Source: Ovis canadensis (Eukaryota; Chordata; Mammalia; Artiodactyla; Bovidae). From it: a stretch of 64,000 bases of DNA. A program made the translations under genes and the position numbers. Where the stretch lies: positions 24,344,501 to 24,408,500 of the forward strand of contig NC_091255.1 in NCBI RefSeq assembly GCF_042477335.2. The letters run 5' to 3'. The notes beneath the pieces were generated by a model. That model saw only the letters and a program-made list of their open reading frames with translations. It was not told the DNA's origin and searched no databases. Positions 40,910-53,330 of this stretch are shown in pieces (the stretch's first letter is position 1; each line of letters starts with the position of its first letter).

Positions 40910-42200
40910 AGAAACAGATGGAGGAACTAGAACAAATAATTTCACCATTTGTATGGACATATAAAAAACCTCAAGTAGCCAAAGCAATCTTGAGAAAGAA
41001 GAATGGACCTGGAGGAATCAACCTGCCTGACTTCAGGCTCTACTACAAAGCCACAGTCATCAAGACAGTATGGTACTAGCACAAAGACAGAAATATAGAT
41101 CAATGGCACAAAATAGAAAGCCCAGAGATAAATCCACACACCTATGGACACCTTATCTTTGACAAAGGAGGCAAGAATATACAATGGAAAAAGGACAATC
41201 TCTTTAACAAGTGGTGCTGGGAAAACTGGTCAACTACTTGTAAAAGAATGAAACTAGAACACTTTCTAACACCATACACAAAAATAAACTCAAAATGGAT
41301 TAAAGATCTAAACGTAAGACCAGAAACTATAAAGCTCCTAGAAGAAAACATAGGCAAAGCACTCCCCAGCATACATCACAGCAGGATCCTCTATGATCCA
41401 CCTCCCAGAATATTGGAAATAAAAGCAAAAATAAACAAATGGGACCTAATTAAAATTAAAAGCTTCTGCACAACAAAGGAAACTATAAACAAGGTGAAAA
41501 GACAGCCTTCAGAATGGGAGAAAATAATAGCAAATGAAGCAACGGACAAATAATCTCAAAAATATGCAAGTAACCCCTGCAGCCCACTTCCAGGAAAATA
41601 AACGACCCAATCAAAAAGTGGGCCAAAGAACTAAATAGACATTTCTCCAAAGAAGACATACAGATGGCTAACAAATGCATGAAAAGATGCTCAACATCAC
41701 TCATTATCAGAGAAACGCAAATCAAAACCACAATGAGGTACCATTTCTCGCCAGCCAGAATGGCTGCTATCCAAAAGTCTATAGGCAATAAATGCTGGAG
41801 AGGGTGTGGAGAAAAGGGAACCCTTTTATACTGTTGGTGGGAATGCAAACTAGTACAGCCACTATGGAGAACAGTGTGGAGATTCCTTAAAAAACTGGAA
41901 ATAGAACTGCCTTATGACCCAGCAATCCCACTGCTGGGCATACACACCGAGGAAACCAGAATTGAAAGACACGTGTACCCCAATGTTCATCGCAGCACTG
42001 TTTATAATAGCCAGGACATGGAAACAACCTAGATGTCCATCAGCAGATGAATGGATAAGAAAGCCATGGTACATATACACAATGGAGTATTACTCAGCCA
42101 TTGAAAAGAATACATTTGAATCAGTTCTAATGAGGTGGATGAAACTGGAGCCTATTATACAGAGAGAAGTAAGCCAGAAAGAAAAACACCAATTCAGTAT

Positions 42201-42484
42201 GCTGCTGCTGCTGCTGCTAAGTTGCTTCAGTCGTGTCCAACTCTGTGCGACCCCATAGATATCAGCTCACCAGGCTCCCCCATCCCTGGGATTCTCCAGG
42301 CAAGAACACTGGAGTGGGCTTTTATTTCCTTCTCCAGTGCATGAAAGTGAAAAGTGAAAGTGAAGTCACTCAGTCGTGACTGACTCTTAGCGACCCCATG
42401 GACTGCAGCCTACCAGGCTCCTCCGTCCATGGGATTTTCCAGGCAAGAGTACTGACTAGAGTGCGGTGCCATTGCCTTCTCCGC
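42201..42484 (-). mobile_element. BOV-A2 dimeric SINE inside L1
   Basis: Starts GCTGCTGCTGCTGCTAAG and ends near GCCTTCTCCGC. Flanked by AATTCAGTAT (42191-42200) and AATACAGTAT (42485-42494), a 10-bp target duplication with one mismatch. Confidence 0.92.
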
Positions 42485-42556
42485 AATACAGTATACTAAT
42501 GCATAAATATGGAATTTAGAAATACAGTATACTAATGCATAAATATGGAATTTAGA
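42485..42556. repeat. 36-bp tandem duplication next to BOV-A2
   Basis: AATACAGTATACTAATGCAT and the rest of the unit through GGAATTTAG occur twice, starting at 42485 and 42521. The homologous L1 in the provirus has a single copy, so the duplication arose here. Confidence 0.9.
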
Positions 42557-43024
42557 AAGATGGTAATGATAACCCATACAGCAAGACAGCAAAAGAGACA
42601 CAGATGTATAGAACAGTCTTTTGGACTCTGTGGGAGAGGGCGAGGGTGGGATGATATGGGAGAATGGATTGAAACATGTAAATTATCATATGTGAAACAA
42701 ATCGCCAGTCCAGGTTTGATGCATGAGACAGGGTGCTCAGGGCTGGTGCACTGGGATGACCCAAAGGGATGGGATGGGGAGGGAGGTGGGAGGGGGGTTC
42801 AGGATGGGAACACATGTACACCATGGTGGATTCATGTCAATGTATGGCAAAACCAATACAATATTGTAAAGTTAAATAAATAAATAAAACTGAAAAAAAA
42901 AAGAGAGAGACAGATGAAGGGACAGAGTGGAATTCTTAGCTCAAACTAAATTCAACTTGAAATATTTTGCAAGGATAATTTGTATGTTTACCTGCACATT
43001 TATTTCTTAGTCAAGCCTCAATTT

Positions 43025-43490
43025 TTTTTTCCTTTTAAACTTTTTATTTTGTACTGGGGTATAGCTGATTAACAGAGTTGCGATAGCTTCAGGTGAATAG
43101 TGAAGGGACCATCCATACACAAGTATCCACTGTCCCTCAAACCCCCGCTTCCACCCAGGCTGCCACAGAATGCTGAGCAGACCTCCCTGTGTTGTGCGCC
43201 CTTGTTGGTTATCCATTTTAAATGTAGCAGTGTGTCCATGTCCTTCCCGAAGTCCCTAAATATGACCCCTGGCATATCCATCCATTCGTTTTCTGAGTCT
43301 GCGAGCCTCTTTGTTTTACTAGCTCACGTGCGCCATTCCCTGTCAGAGTCTGCGCATAGGGGGTGTCACACAATGTTTCCCCTTCTCTGTCTGATTTACT
43401 TCACTCAGAATGACACTCTCCAGGCTCACCCATGTTGCTGCAGATGGTTTTATTTCATTCTTTTTCATGCAAGCCTCTATTTTGCTGAAA
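43025..43490 (-). mobile_element. L1 3' end, older subfamily
   Basis: A T-run, GGGGTATAGCTGATTAACAG, CACAGAATGCTGAGCAGACC, GATTTACTTCACTCAGAATG. More diverged than the other L1 ends here. Confidence 0.65.
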
Positions 43491-44014
43491 TGTAGGGACA
43501 TCAGATCTCTCTCAGTTGGTGTTGAAATAAGCCCCAGAGGGCTTGAACCCTTAGGCCTTTGGATTAGAAAATGAAGTGGGAAAGGAAATGATTGTAGAGA
43601 AAAAAATATCGTTTGGGTACTTAGCATCTGTGAGAGGGAGCCGGCAGTCGCAGCAAAAAGGAAGTTTGGGGACTGTTTGCTCATTTTCACACTGCCTTCG
43701 CCTCCCCAATTACACACCTAATTAAGATTTGGACGTTTAGGCAAACTGTTTGAATGTATGATAAGGGAGTCTGGGATTAGCTTGCAGTGTGGAAAGAGGA
43801 TCGTCTAGTCTTTAGAAAAACTTGGAAAGAAGCGTCCTTGAAATACGTCTTTTAGAGCCTAAGGCTCAGAAATGAGAACCTAATGCCCTCTGGATGGGAG
43901 GAAAGTGGGGAATTTGTCATCAGTGTCATCATTTGCAATGAATCTTCTCTCTTTCTTCCCATCTTCTTCTCTGTGATTTTCCATTTCCCTCCTAGGCTTT
44001 CCTGCTAAATGCGG
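43491..44014. other. unique stretch, no gene seen
   Basis: A 124-codon minus-strand frame (43343-43717) overlaps the L1 fragment and has no product signature. Confidence 0.4.
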
Positions 44015-44224
44015 TGCTGTGCTCAGGGGTGCCCGACTCTTTGTGACCCCATGAACAATAGCCTACTAGGTTCCTGTGTCCCTGAAATTTCCCAGGCAAG
44101 AATACTGAAGTGGGTTGCCATTTCCTCCTCCAGAGGCTCTTCCTGACTCAGGGATCAAAGTTGTGACTCTTGTGTCTCCTATGTTGGCAGGTGGGTTCTT
44201 TACCACTGCACCACCTGGGAAGTC
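44015..44224 (-). mobile_element. Bov-tA SINE
   Basis: GCCCGACTCTTTGTGACCCC, TACTGAAGTGGGTTGCC, ending CACCACCTGGGAAGTCC. Confidence 0.87.
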
Positions 44225-45089
44225 CAGATTCTCCCCCACCCTCCCTGTAAAACTAGTTCCCAGGCCCTTGACTCCCTCAAATGTTGATAAATCCAGGTAG
44301 AAAGGGGATGAAGTCTGCCTGATAAATAAGACCATCGCTCCACAAGTGGGACTATCTTGATTTATCTGGGTGTTGGGGGCCTCCACAGCTGCTTTTTAGA
44401 TCTGCGGGTAAGACCCCTGTTCCTGCCCTGAGCACTGGTGCTCCTATGTCAGTTTTGTATAATCATGGGGGAACTCCCTTTCTTGTTTCCGGCCCAGTTT
44501 TACCAGCTATTTCAGAATGACTATTTCATGAAATGTATCAAGCTGAAAAGGGAACTGGCTCCCTCTGTGTAGTGGACTTGGAACAGATCCGGGTGAAAGT
44601 ACGGCAACTCAGGGGCCAGTCTGAGGATACTGAAGACTTCAGGACGTGTTGCTGTTATCCGGAAAGGTATCTTGGACTCTAGATGAAGAGGGTCATAGGT
44701 TGGGGATTGCTTGGAGAAGCTGTTGCGATAGCTTCTTCCATGCCTACTTCCTACTAGATACATTCATGCCGCTTCCGTGGCAACTGGAAGCTTCTTAGGT
44801 TTCACTGAACCATTGTTTGGGGAGGTATGGGAGGACAGTGGATATAGTAGGTAGATGCTGAGATGCCTATATTTTCCTGTTTTATCCTTACCTCCTGCTC
44901 CGGCAGGGCTATCCCCTAAAGCAGGTGTAGGAATGTAAGGGTACTTATTTTGGAGGCTCGAGACCCCAGATACCAATCCAGAGAGTCACAAACATGCCTA
45001 AAGTGAGTGGAGGTCGTGCATCTCAGCTTCCTGGTGTGACCTTGTCTACCCCATGCTCCTCTCCTCCTTCCCATCTTTCTTCTTTCTCC
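44225..45089. other. unique stretch, no gene seen
   Basis: No named repeat and no credible open frame. Confidence 0.4.
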
Positions 45090-45222
45090 TCTTCCTCAGT
45101 AGCTGTGGTGCACGGGCTTAGCCGCTCCGTGCATGTGGAATCCTCCCAGACCAGGGATCGAACGCCTGTCCCCTGCACTGACAGGCGAATTCCTATTCCA
45201 CTGTGCTACCAGGGAAATCCAG
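45090..45222 (-). mobile_element. CHR-type SINE fragment
   Basis: GCACGGGCTTAGCCGCTCCG, CCAGACCAGGGATCGAACGC, ending GCTACCAGGGAAATCC. Confidence 0.8.
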
Positions 45223-45524
45223 AACTTCAGCTTCTTCATCAGTAAGTGGAGAGGATAGTAGCTCCCCCTTCTTAGAGCTGTGGTGAGAATCAAACAGATT
45301 AACATACGTATGGCACTAAGAACAGTGCAGGCTACGTAGATGAGTCCATGCAAGATCTGGCTGGCCTTCCATCCCATGCTGCTAGGACAGTCTCATTCTA
45401 TGCCTACGGTCCCAGCACTGTTATGAACAGTTGCCCTCTTTCCATTTCAAAAGTACTCAGGTTTTGGATGCTAGATATGGTTACCCTGTATACAGTCTCA
45501 GCTATTTTACTAAGAGGCATGTAG

Positions 45525-45710
45525 GTGCTCAGTTGCCGTATCTGACTCTTTGCAACCCCATGGACTGTAGCCCACTACACTGCTATATCTGTGGAATTCT
45601 CCAGGCAGGAATTCTGGAGTGGGTTACCATTTCCTACTCCAGGGATTTTCCTGACCCAGGGATCGAATCCACACCTCTTGCACTGAACTCTGAACCACCA
45701 GGAAAGCCCT
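45525..45710 (-). mobile_element. Bov-tA SINE
   Basis: GTATCTGACTCTTTGCAACC, GAATTCTGGAGTGGG, CCCAGGGATCGAATCC, ending AACCACCAGGAAAGCCC. Confidence 0.87.
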
Positions 45711-45945
45711 TTACTAGAAGGCAGTGATCCATTATTTTGAGGATGTATAGGATTGGATGTCACAGGCTAGGAAGTAAGGCAGGTAAGAGCATTTATCAAT
45801 GCAATGAGTCAATTTCGAGTAAACTACTCTTATCTTTGGAGACCAAGAAAACCCTGTAACACTGAAGTTTTTCTTTTCCCCAACCCCTCCCACATCTGTG
45901 GTGAAAGGTATAAAGAACCAGTAGGGATGCAGCCTCACGTAATGC

Positions 45946-45947
<2 letters not shown>

Positions 45948-45985
<38 letters not shown>
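45948..45985. repeat. (TG)n microsatellite
   Basis: Nineteen or so uninterrupted TG units ending in TATAAA. Probably length-polymorphic. Confidence 0.95.
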
Positions 45986-45988
<3 letters not shown>

Positions 45989-46310
45989 AAGCACGTTTTG
46001 AGAGCCCAGTGGGAGTTGCTTTTTGCTCTGCTACCACCCAGGTAACTGAGGTCAGGGTACTAGGACCACTAAGGGCAGCCAGCAGGACCATGAGTTCCTG
46101 GACAAAAGAAAAAATAACTTGAGATGCCCAAACTTCCTGCCAGGTGGAAGGGAGGGACTGGGGTCAGTCTTGGCAGAACATTTCCTAGGGACCATACGGG
46201 CTTTGTGTTGCCACAGTGGCAGGCTGAGGGCTCTGCTGGAGGCCTGGTCCCTGGGCTCCAATTCCTCAAAGGTCCCAGAGGTCCTTGTGTCCCTCCGATC
46301 ATTCCTGTGT

Positions 46311-46482
46311 ATCTATATCATCTATTCATCCATCCATACACTGTCCATCTAGCCGTCCATCTATTACCTCGTCTATTCTATCTATCCATCTACCCGTCTA
46401 TCTATCTATCTATCTATCTATTATCCATCCATCTATCCACCTACCTGTCCATCTAGTCATCCATCTGTCTGTCTGTCTACAG
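46311..46482. repeat. compound TATC/CATC/TGTC microsatellite
   Basis: Interrupted tetranucleotide array with a pure (CTAT) core around 46395-46421 and CTGT units at the right end. The 110-163-codon frames across it are artefacts. Confidence 0.92.
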
Positions 46483-46504
46483 GTATTCATTGCTCTATTG
46501 CTCT

Positions 46505-46620
46505 TTGCTTGTTTATTTATGCCTCAGCCCACAGCGTGTGGGATCTTAGCCCCTGACCGGGGACGGAACCCACGCCGCCCTGCAGTGGAACCACTCTTAA
46601 CCCCGGCCCGAGCAGGAAAG
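46505..46620 (-). mobile_element. CHR-2-type SINE fragment
   Basis: ACAGCGTGTGGGATCTTAGC, GGGACGGAACCCACGCC, ending CCGAGCAGGAAAG. Confidence 0.78.
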
Positions 46621-46629
46621 TCTCATTTT

Positions 46630-47072
46630 CTCTATGCCTTACTGTGTTTCACAGATAATTGTGTGTGTTGTGTGTTTCCCAAGTTGAAATTTTGTGGCAA
46701 CCCCATGTCGAGCAAATCTGTTGGCTCCATTTTTCCAAAAGCATTGCTCACGTCATGCCTCTGTGTCACATTTTAGAATTAATAATTCTCACAATATTTC
46801 AAACCCTCCACCAAGCAAAAAAGTGATGACTTGCTGAAGAGTCAGAGGATGGATAGCATTTTCAGCAATAAAATACTTTTAATTAGGATATTTGCGTTGT
46901 TCTTCCTAAACGTCATGCAATTGCATATTTAATAGACAGACTACAATATAGTGTCAACGGAACTCGTACATGCACTGGGAAACCAAAAGGTTTGTGTGAC
47001 TCAGCTTTAAATGCCATATTCACTTTATTGGGGTGGTCTGGAATATAACCCAAAATATTTCTGAGGAATGTC
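46630..47072 (+). mobile_element. Tigger1-type DNA transposon, internally deleted
   Basis: TTGTGGCAACCCCATGTCGA, CAGCAATAAAATACTTTTAA, CACTGGGAAACCAAAAGG, then GGGGTGGTCTGGAATATAAC at the terminal end. No transposase frame remains. Confidence 0.78.
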
Positions 47073-47639
47073 TGTATTTATTTATTTATCTATCTATCCA
47101 TTGTTCACTTTAGTCACAACCTGAAAGTTGAGTGTTACGTTTTATTTCATGGGAATTTTTAGGACTTCAAGCCCAGGAGACAGCCTCTCAAGTCCCTGAG
47201 AGCTGCTCCAAGGAGGAGGGAAGTTAGGGAATTTTGTGCATTTTTTTTTGTATGGGGCTTTTCTATGTATGGGAAGATGTGAGAGTCTGGGCTCACTGAA
47301 CTCCTGCCTTTCGTATGCAGCTCAGGTATCTGGGGCCAGTATCCTGTGCTTTTTACATCCTGAGCTCCCTTAGGCTCACTGTAGAGAGTGGCTGCAACCT
47401 GATGGCTGTTAGACCACAGGTATTCTTCTCCTTCCTGAGTGTCCTTAGGGCTCACCAGTTCATGGTGGAGGGCTGGAATCGCTGATGACAGTGACATCCT
47501 GTTTACTGATATGGCAGGAAATCCTCCATTTCTCACCCCATCCGTCTATTCATCTATCTCCCTGTCTTAGCCATCATCATTAGAAATACTGCCTGTCATT
47601 CTATTAATAACAGATTGGATCTTCAAATCAAATTCCTAT
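47073..47639. other. unique stretch, no gene seen
   Basis: A 125-codon minus-strand frame (47159-47536) has no recognised motif and no splice or promoter support. Confidence 0.35.
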
Positions 47640-47765
47640 TCTTCCACTCACTAACTGCTTAACTTTGGGCAAATTCCTTAACACCTCTGTACCTCGGTTT
47701 CCTCATCTGTAAAACAAGGATGATACTATATCTACTCTGTACGTGTGAGTTAGAATAACGAGTGC
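47640..47765 (+). mobile_element. MIR
   Basis: CACTCACTAACTGCTTAAC, TTTGGGCAAATTCCTTAAC, GTTTCCTCATCTGTAAAAC. Clear MIR core. Confidence 0.85.
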
Positions 47766-48029
47766 TGCTGTTTGCGTATTATTTTCTTGTGTGTCAGGAG
47801 AGGGTTCTGACTTTTCATCTCATCCCTTGAGTTGTCTTAATATAATTTTAAATTAAAAGCTACTTCTTCACATGTTGTTTGGAAGAATACCCTGATCTGT
47901 TTCAGCCCGAATAACACTGCATTCATCCTTTTTTTTTTTTTCCATGCAGATGGGCAGGCCAGGAAAACAGAACTCAGTAAAGAAAGGTTTGGGTTGGCCT
48001 CTGTGCCTGTTTAGCTCTTGGAAAAAGTG

Positions 48030-48245
48030 GTCATTGCACAGATTTTAGAATTCGACCATGGTATGCATTCTGAATCCTCTGATTTTAACCATGTGATTTT
48101 GGGTAAAATATATAACCTCTCTGAGTCTCAGTTTACTGATATATAAAATACACCAATTTGCATGGTTGGTGTTGGGGTGAATGGAGGCAAACAGTTCTGG
48201 CAGGGTTTCTGGCATACAGCAGGTATTCCATAAGTGCTGATTTCT
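48030..48245 (+). mobile_element. MIR
   Basis: CCATGTGATTTTGGGTAAA, AACCTCTCTGAGTCTCAG, CTGGCATACAGCAGGTATTC. Confidence 0.7.
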
Positions 48246-48247
48246 TG

Positions 48248-48345
48248 TCTCCTCCTGAAATGAGACTGTAAGGTCCTTGGAGGGAGGGAGTCTGTGTTTG
48301 TCCATTGTCCTATCTCCCAGCGCCCAGCACCGTGCTGACAACAGA
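48248..48345 (+). mobile_element. L2 3' fragment
   Basis: GAGACTGTAAGGTCCTTGG, GGGAGTCTGTGTTTGTCC, CCCAGCGCCCAGCACCGTGC follow the L2 3' end. Confidence 0.6.
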
Positions 48346-49949
48346 GCAATCAGGACACAGTAAGCAAATTCAGAATGAAAAGATTTTCATGCATTACATG
48401 CCTCCTTTGACATAAATATATTAACTTCTTGCTTACTGCATCATGGCTAATCACTGCTAGAGATGAAAGCTTTGGGGACCTAATGATTTTTGAAAACTAT
48501 ATTCAAGGTTAAATTATGAGTCAAGCCATGACTCGAATCTGCTGGAAGCAATTTCCTCCAGCTTCCACAGTTGCTCAGCCTTATCTGCTTCATTTATTCC
48601 AAGCCGTTCACCCCTCCCTCTCATACTCTCCCAGATTTGGAGGGTGCCCCTTGCTGGAGGTAGCCTGGAAGGGAAGCAAAGACAGAGAATACAGTTTAAG
48701 GCTGAAGTGCCTCAGGGCTGGGGCTTCAGAGGGAATTAACTAGAAGGTCGGTGGGGGTGTCCTTGGCATCCAATCCCTTCACTTCCTAAATTCTACATTT
48801 ACTCAGCCGCAGTGCATGAAGGATGGGAAGGGACACTGATTTGGAAATTGGCCCTTTTTTCACATCTATCCACGCCTATGTGGCTCATGAGCCTCATCCT
48901 GCTGCGATTCTGTGAATTCAGGGCTGACTCTTGGTGGGGTGGCAGTGGTGCGGATGCGGATGACAGTGGAGGTGGTCTGGCTAATACTCTTGCACTGCTT
49001 AAGGTGGTCTCTCCCTGCACAGGCCTCAGCGCCCATCTTCGTATTATGCTTCTCAGGCACCTAGGATCTCTCTGTCTCCTTTAAGGCACTCCTGAATGGG
49101 ATGGGGTTTGGTTAATCAAACAGAGCAGTTCTGGAGTGGCCTGGAGGTTAACCGATGTCTTCCCTGGATTGTAAGCTCTTCAAGGGCAGTGGTTTGTTTT
49201 ATGCTGTTTTGAGTTTTTAAAAACTAAGACTGGGCACCTGGTCATATACAGCTGCACTCGTGTAAGGAAAAAACCTGTAGCCCTTCCCTGTGGAAGAGAA
49301 TCCAGCAGCAAGCGTGGAGCAGACCTTGCCTGATGGGAGGCACTCACGTTCCTTTGGGAAGTTGGTAACAGGCCTGTGAGTGTGTTGTTTGGGGGAAGGT
49401 ACTGTCGGAGGACATTTTGGAAAGGTGGCGGAAGCTGTCTCTCTCCTTGTGATGTAGGGGGCTGGGAAGTGTGGATGGTTCTGCAAAGGGATCCTGCAGG
49501 CCCACACGCTAGAGAGGGGCAGAGATGGTCACCGTGATCTCAGAGCCATGTGATGAAGGAGAACAGCAGGGTGCAGAGCAGGGACCCTCACCAAGCTCCC
49601 AAGCTGGAAGGAAGGGCCATGTGGACTGGTCAGGGATGCCTGGCTGGAGATGCTTGAGTCTGGAAGTCTTTTAGTGCCCTACACCCCTGACGCAATGTAC
49701 CAACCTAAGGACAACAGCTCAGCATACGTGCTTGTAAACTGATAGAACTATAGCCTTGGCCTAAGTGTAGGTCCCCATTTCAGCCTGGGGCAATGAAATA
49801 AGCCAGCGTGGGCAGCCTCCTCGCAGCCAAGGCAAGTGAGTGTCTCTGGACCTCCATAAGACGATTCCTCAGCAGTGACCTCTTATGGTGATGAGATGAA
49901 ATTGCCCTTGCAGTCTGAAAGCTGCACATTCCGCAAACAGATACAGGTT
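48346..49949. other. unique stretch, no gene seen
   Basis: No young repeat; about 49150-49220 resembles an L2 tail (GATTGTAAGCTCTTCAAGGG). Open frames up to 96 codons lack motifs. Confidence 0.4.
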
Positions 49950-52900
49950 TTGTTCAGTTCAGTTGCTCAGTCGTATCCGACTCTTCGTGACCATGGACTG
50001 CAGCACGCCAGGCTCCCCTGTCCTTCATAGTGTCTTGGAGTTTGCACAAATTCATGTCCACTGAGTCCGTGATGCTATCTGTCATCCCCTTCTCCGGCCT
50101 TCATTCTTTCCCAGCATCAGTCTTTTCTAAGAGTCTGTTCTTTGCATCAGGTGGCCAAAGTATTGGAGCTTCAATTTTAGCATCAGCCCTTCCAATGAGT
50201 TTTCAGGCTTGATTTCCTTTTGAATTGACTGGTTTGATCTCCCTGCAGTCCAAGAGACTCTCAAGAATCTTCTTCAACACCACAATTTGAAAGCATCAGT
50301 TCTTCAGTGCTCAGCCTTCCCTGTGACCCAACTCTTATATCTATACATGACTACCGGAAAAAGGAAAGACCATAACTTTGACTACACAGACCTCTGTCAG
50401 TAAAATGGTGTTTCTGCTTTTTTAATATGCTGTCTAGGTTTGTTATAGCTTTCCTCCCAAGAAGTAAACATGTTAATTTCATGGTTTCAGTCACTGTCCA
50501 CAATGATTTGGGAGCCAAGAAAAGAAAATATGTCACCATTTCCACTTTTTCTCCTTCTGTTTGCCATGAAGTGATGGGAGCAGATGCCATGATCTTAGTT
50601 TTTGAATGTTGAGTTTCAAGTCAGCATTTTCACTCTCCTCTTTCACCTTCATCAAGAGTTCCTCTTCATTTTCTGCCATCAGAGTGGTGCCATCTGCTTA
50701 TCTGAGGTTATTGATATTTCTCCCGGCAATCTTGATTCCAGCTTGTGCTTCATCCAGTCCAGCATATCACATCATGTACTCAGCATATAAGTTAAATAAG
50801 CAGGGTAACAATATACAGCCTTGATGTACTCCTTTTCCCAATTTGGAACCACTCCATTGTTCCATGTTTGGCCCTAACTGTTGCTTCCTGACCCACATGC
50901 AGGTTTCTCAGGATGCAGGTCAGGTGGTCTGGCATTCCCATCTCTTAAAGAATTTTCCAATTTGTCATGATCCACGCAGTCAAAGGCTTTAGCATAGTCA
51001 ATGAAGCAGCAGTAGATGCTTTTCAGGAATTCTCTTTCTTTCTCTATAATCCAATGAATGTTGGCATTATAATATCTGGTTCCTCTGCCTTTTCTTTATT
51101 TAGTTTGCACATATGGAGGTTCTTAGTTCATGTACTATTGAAGCCTTGCTTGAATGATTTTGAGCATTACTTTGCTAGCATGTGAGATGAGCACTGCTGT
51201 ACAGCAGTTTGAACATTCTTTGGCACTGCCTTCTTTGGGATTGGAATGAAAACTGACCTTTTTCAGTCCTGTGATCACTGCTGAGTTTTTCAAATTTGCT
51301 GACATATTGAGTGCAGCACTTTACTAGCATCATCTTTCAGAATTGTAAATAGCTCAGCTGGAATTCCATCACCTCCACTAGCTTTGTTCATAGTAATGCT
51401 TCCTAAAGCCCACTTGATTTTGAACTCCAGGATGTCTGGCTCTATGTGAGTGATGACACCATCATGGTATTCTGGGTCATTAAGACCTTTTTTGTATAGG
51501 TCTTCTCTGTATTCTTGCCACCTCTTCTTAACCTCTTCTGCTTATTCTATTAGATTCTTACCATTCTGTCCTTTATTGTCCTTTATTCATCCACCCTTGA
51601 ATGAAACATTCCCTTGATATCCCCTGTTTTCTTGAAGCGCTCTCTAGTCTTTCCCATTCTATTGTTTTCCTCTGTTTCTTTGCTCTGTTCATTTAAGAAG
51701 GCCTTCTTATCTCTCTTTGCTATTCTCTATAACCCTGCATGTAGTTGGATATATCTTTCCCTTTCTCCCTTGGCGTTTGCTTCTCTTCTTTCCTCAACTA
51801 TTTGTAAAGCCTTTTCAGACAACCACTTTGCCTCCTTGCATTTCTTTTTCTCGGTGATGGTTTTGGTCACTGCCTCCTCTACCACGTTACGAACCTCCAT
51901 CCATATTTCTTCAGGCACTTTGTCTATCAGACCTCATCCCTTGAATCTATTTGATACCTGCACTGGATAATCATAAGGGATTTGCTTTAGGTCATACCTA
52001 AATGGCGTAGTGTTTTCCCTACTGTTTTCAATTAAAGTGTGAATTTCGCAGTAAGGAGCTCATGATCTAAGGTGCAGTCTGCTCCTGGTCTTGTTTTTGC
52101 TGACTGTATAGAGCTTCTTCATGTATGACTGCAAATAATATAATCAGTCTGATTTTGGTATTGACCATCTGGTGATGTCCATGTGTAGAGTCGTCTCTTG
52201 TGTTGTTGGAAGAGGGTGTTTGCTATGATCAGTGCGTTCTCTTGGCAAAACTCTATTAGCCTTTGTCCTGCTTCATTCTGTACTCCAAGGCCAAACTTAT
52301 CTATTACTCCAGGTATCACTTGATTTCCTACTTTTGTATTTCCAATCCCCTGTGATGAAAAGGACATCTCTTTTTTGGTGTTAGTTCTAGAAGGTCTCGT
52401 AGATCTTCATAGAACTGGTCAACTTCAGCTTCTTTGACATTAGTGGTTGGATTACTGTGCTGTTGAATGGTTTGCCTTGGAAACAAACTGAGATCATTCT
52501 GTTGTTTTTGAGACTGCACCCAAGGACTGCATTTTGGACTCTTCTATTGACTGTGAGGGCTACTCCATTTCTTCTAAGGGATTCTTGCCCACAGCTGTAT
52601 ATATAACGGTCATCTGGGCTAAATTTGCCCATTCCCATCCACTTTAGTTCACTGATTCCTGAGATGTCAATGTTCACTCTTGCCTTCTCATGTTTGACCA
52701 CGTCCAATTTACCTTGATTCATGGACTTAACATTCCAGGTTCTTATGCAATATTGTTCTTATAACATCAGACTTTACTTCCACCACCAGACACATCTGCA
52801 GCTGAGTGTCATTTCCGCTTTCACCCCGCTGCTTCGTTTTCCTGGAGCTATTCATAATTGCCCTCCACTCTTCCCCAGGAGCACACTGGGCATTTTGTGA

Positions 52901-53130
52901 CCCAGAGGGCTCATCTTCTGGTGTCATATCATTTTTGCTTTTCATATTGTTCATGGGGTTCTTGAGGCAAGAATCCTGGAGTGGTTTGCCATTCCCTCCT
53001 CCGGCGGACCTTGTTTTGTCAGAACTCCTCACTCTGACCCGTCAGCTTGGGTGGCCCTGCACAGCATGTCTCACGTCTTCATTTACACAAGCCCCATCGC
53101 CGTCACAGGCTGTGATTCATGAAGGGGATC
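49950..53130 (-). mobile_element. near full-length BovB (RTE) LINE, inactive
   Basis: About 3.18 kb, close to the 3.2 kb of complete BovB. Read on the minus strand: 5' region; ORF start with MNQGKLDVVKHEKARVNID; APE-type endonuclease domain (DDRYIYSCGQESLRRNGVA; LYTWTSPDG); reverse transcriptase; and the C-terminal tail ending at TTCAGTTCAGTTGCTCAG. The frame is cut by many stops and indels. The RT active-site YADD codons, intact in the copy at 28905-30107, are mutated here (reverse of about 50685-50708). BovB is the ruminant LINE known for horizontal transfer among vertebrates and is the partner of Bov-tA/BOV-A2 SINEs. Confidence 0.93.
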
Positions 53131-53174
53131 TTGCCTGGACCTCTGGAGTTCTTGATTACGTGGTGGGAATAGGG

Positions 53175-53330
53175 AATGAGTAGAGAAGGAAATGGCAACC
53201 CACTCCAGTATATTTGCCTGGGAAATCCCAAGGACAGAGGAGGGCTGTCCAGAGCCTGGAGGGCTACAGTCCATGGGGTTGCCAAGAGTCAGATGCGACT
53301 TAGCAACTGAACACACACACACACAGTGAT
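53175..53330 (+). mobile_element. Bov-tA SINE, 5' truncated
   Basis: GAGAAGGAAATGGCAACCCA, GCCTGGAGGGCTACAGTCC, AGATGCGACTTAGCAACTG, ending with (AC)n. Confidence 0.85.

Larger units (their letters stand above)
40921..42905 (+). mobile_element. 5'-truncated L1 (bovine L1 type)
   Basis: The last 1.7 kb of L1 (ORF2 beyond the RT domain plus 3' UTR), ending in an A-tail near 42893. A BOV-A2 at 42201-42484 lies within it. Candidate target duplication AGAAACAGATG (40910-40920) and AGAGACAGATG (42906-42916), 10 of 11 matching. The ORF2 frame is broken at several points, for example TAA at 41551, so it is older or less constrained than the L1 inside the provirus. Confidence 0.9.

Noticed and set aside
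46119..46776. Overlapping frames of 77-163 codons
   Set aside because: They translate a tetranucleotide microsatellite, a CHR SINE and part of Tigger1.
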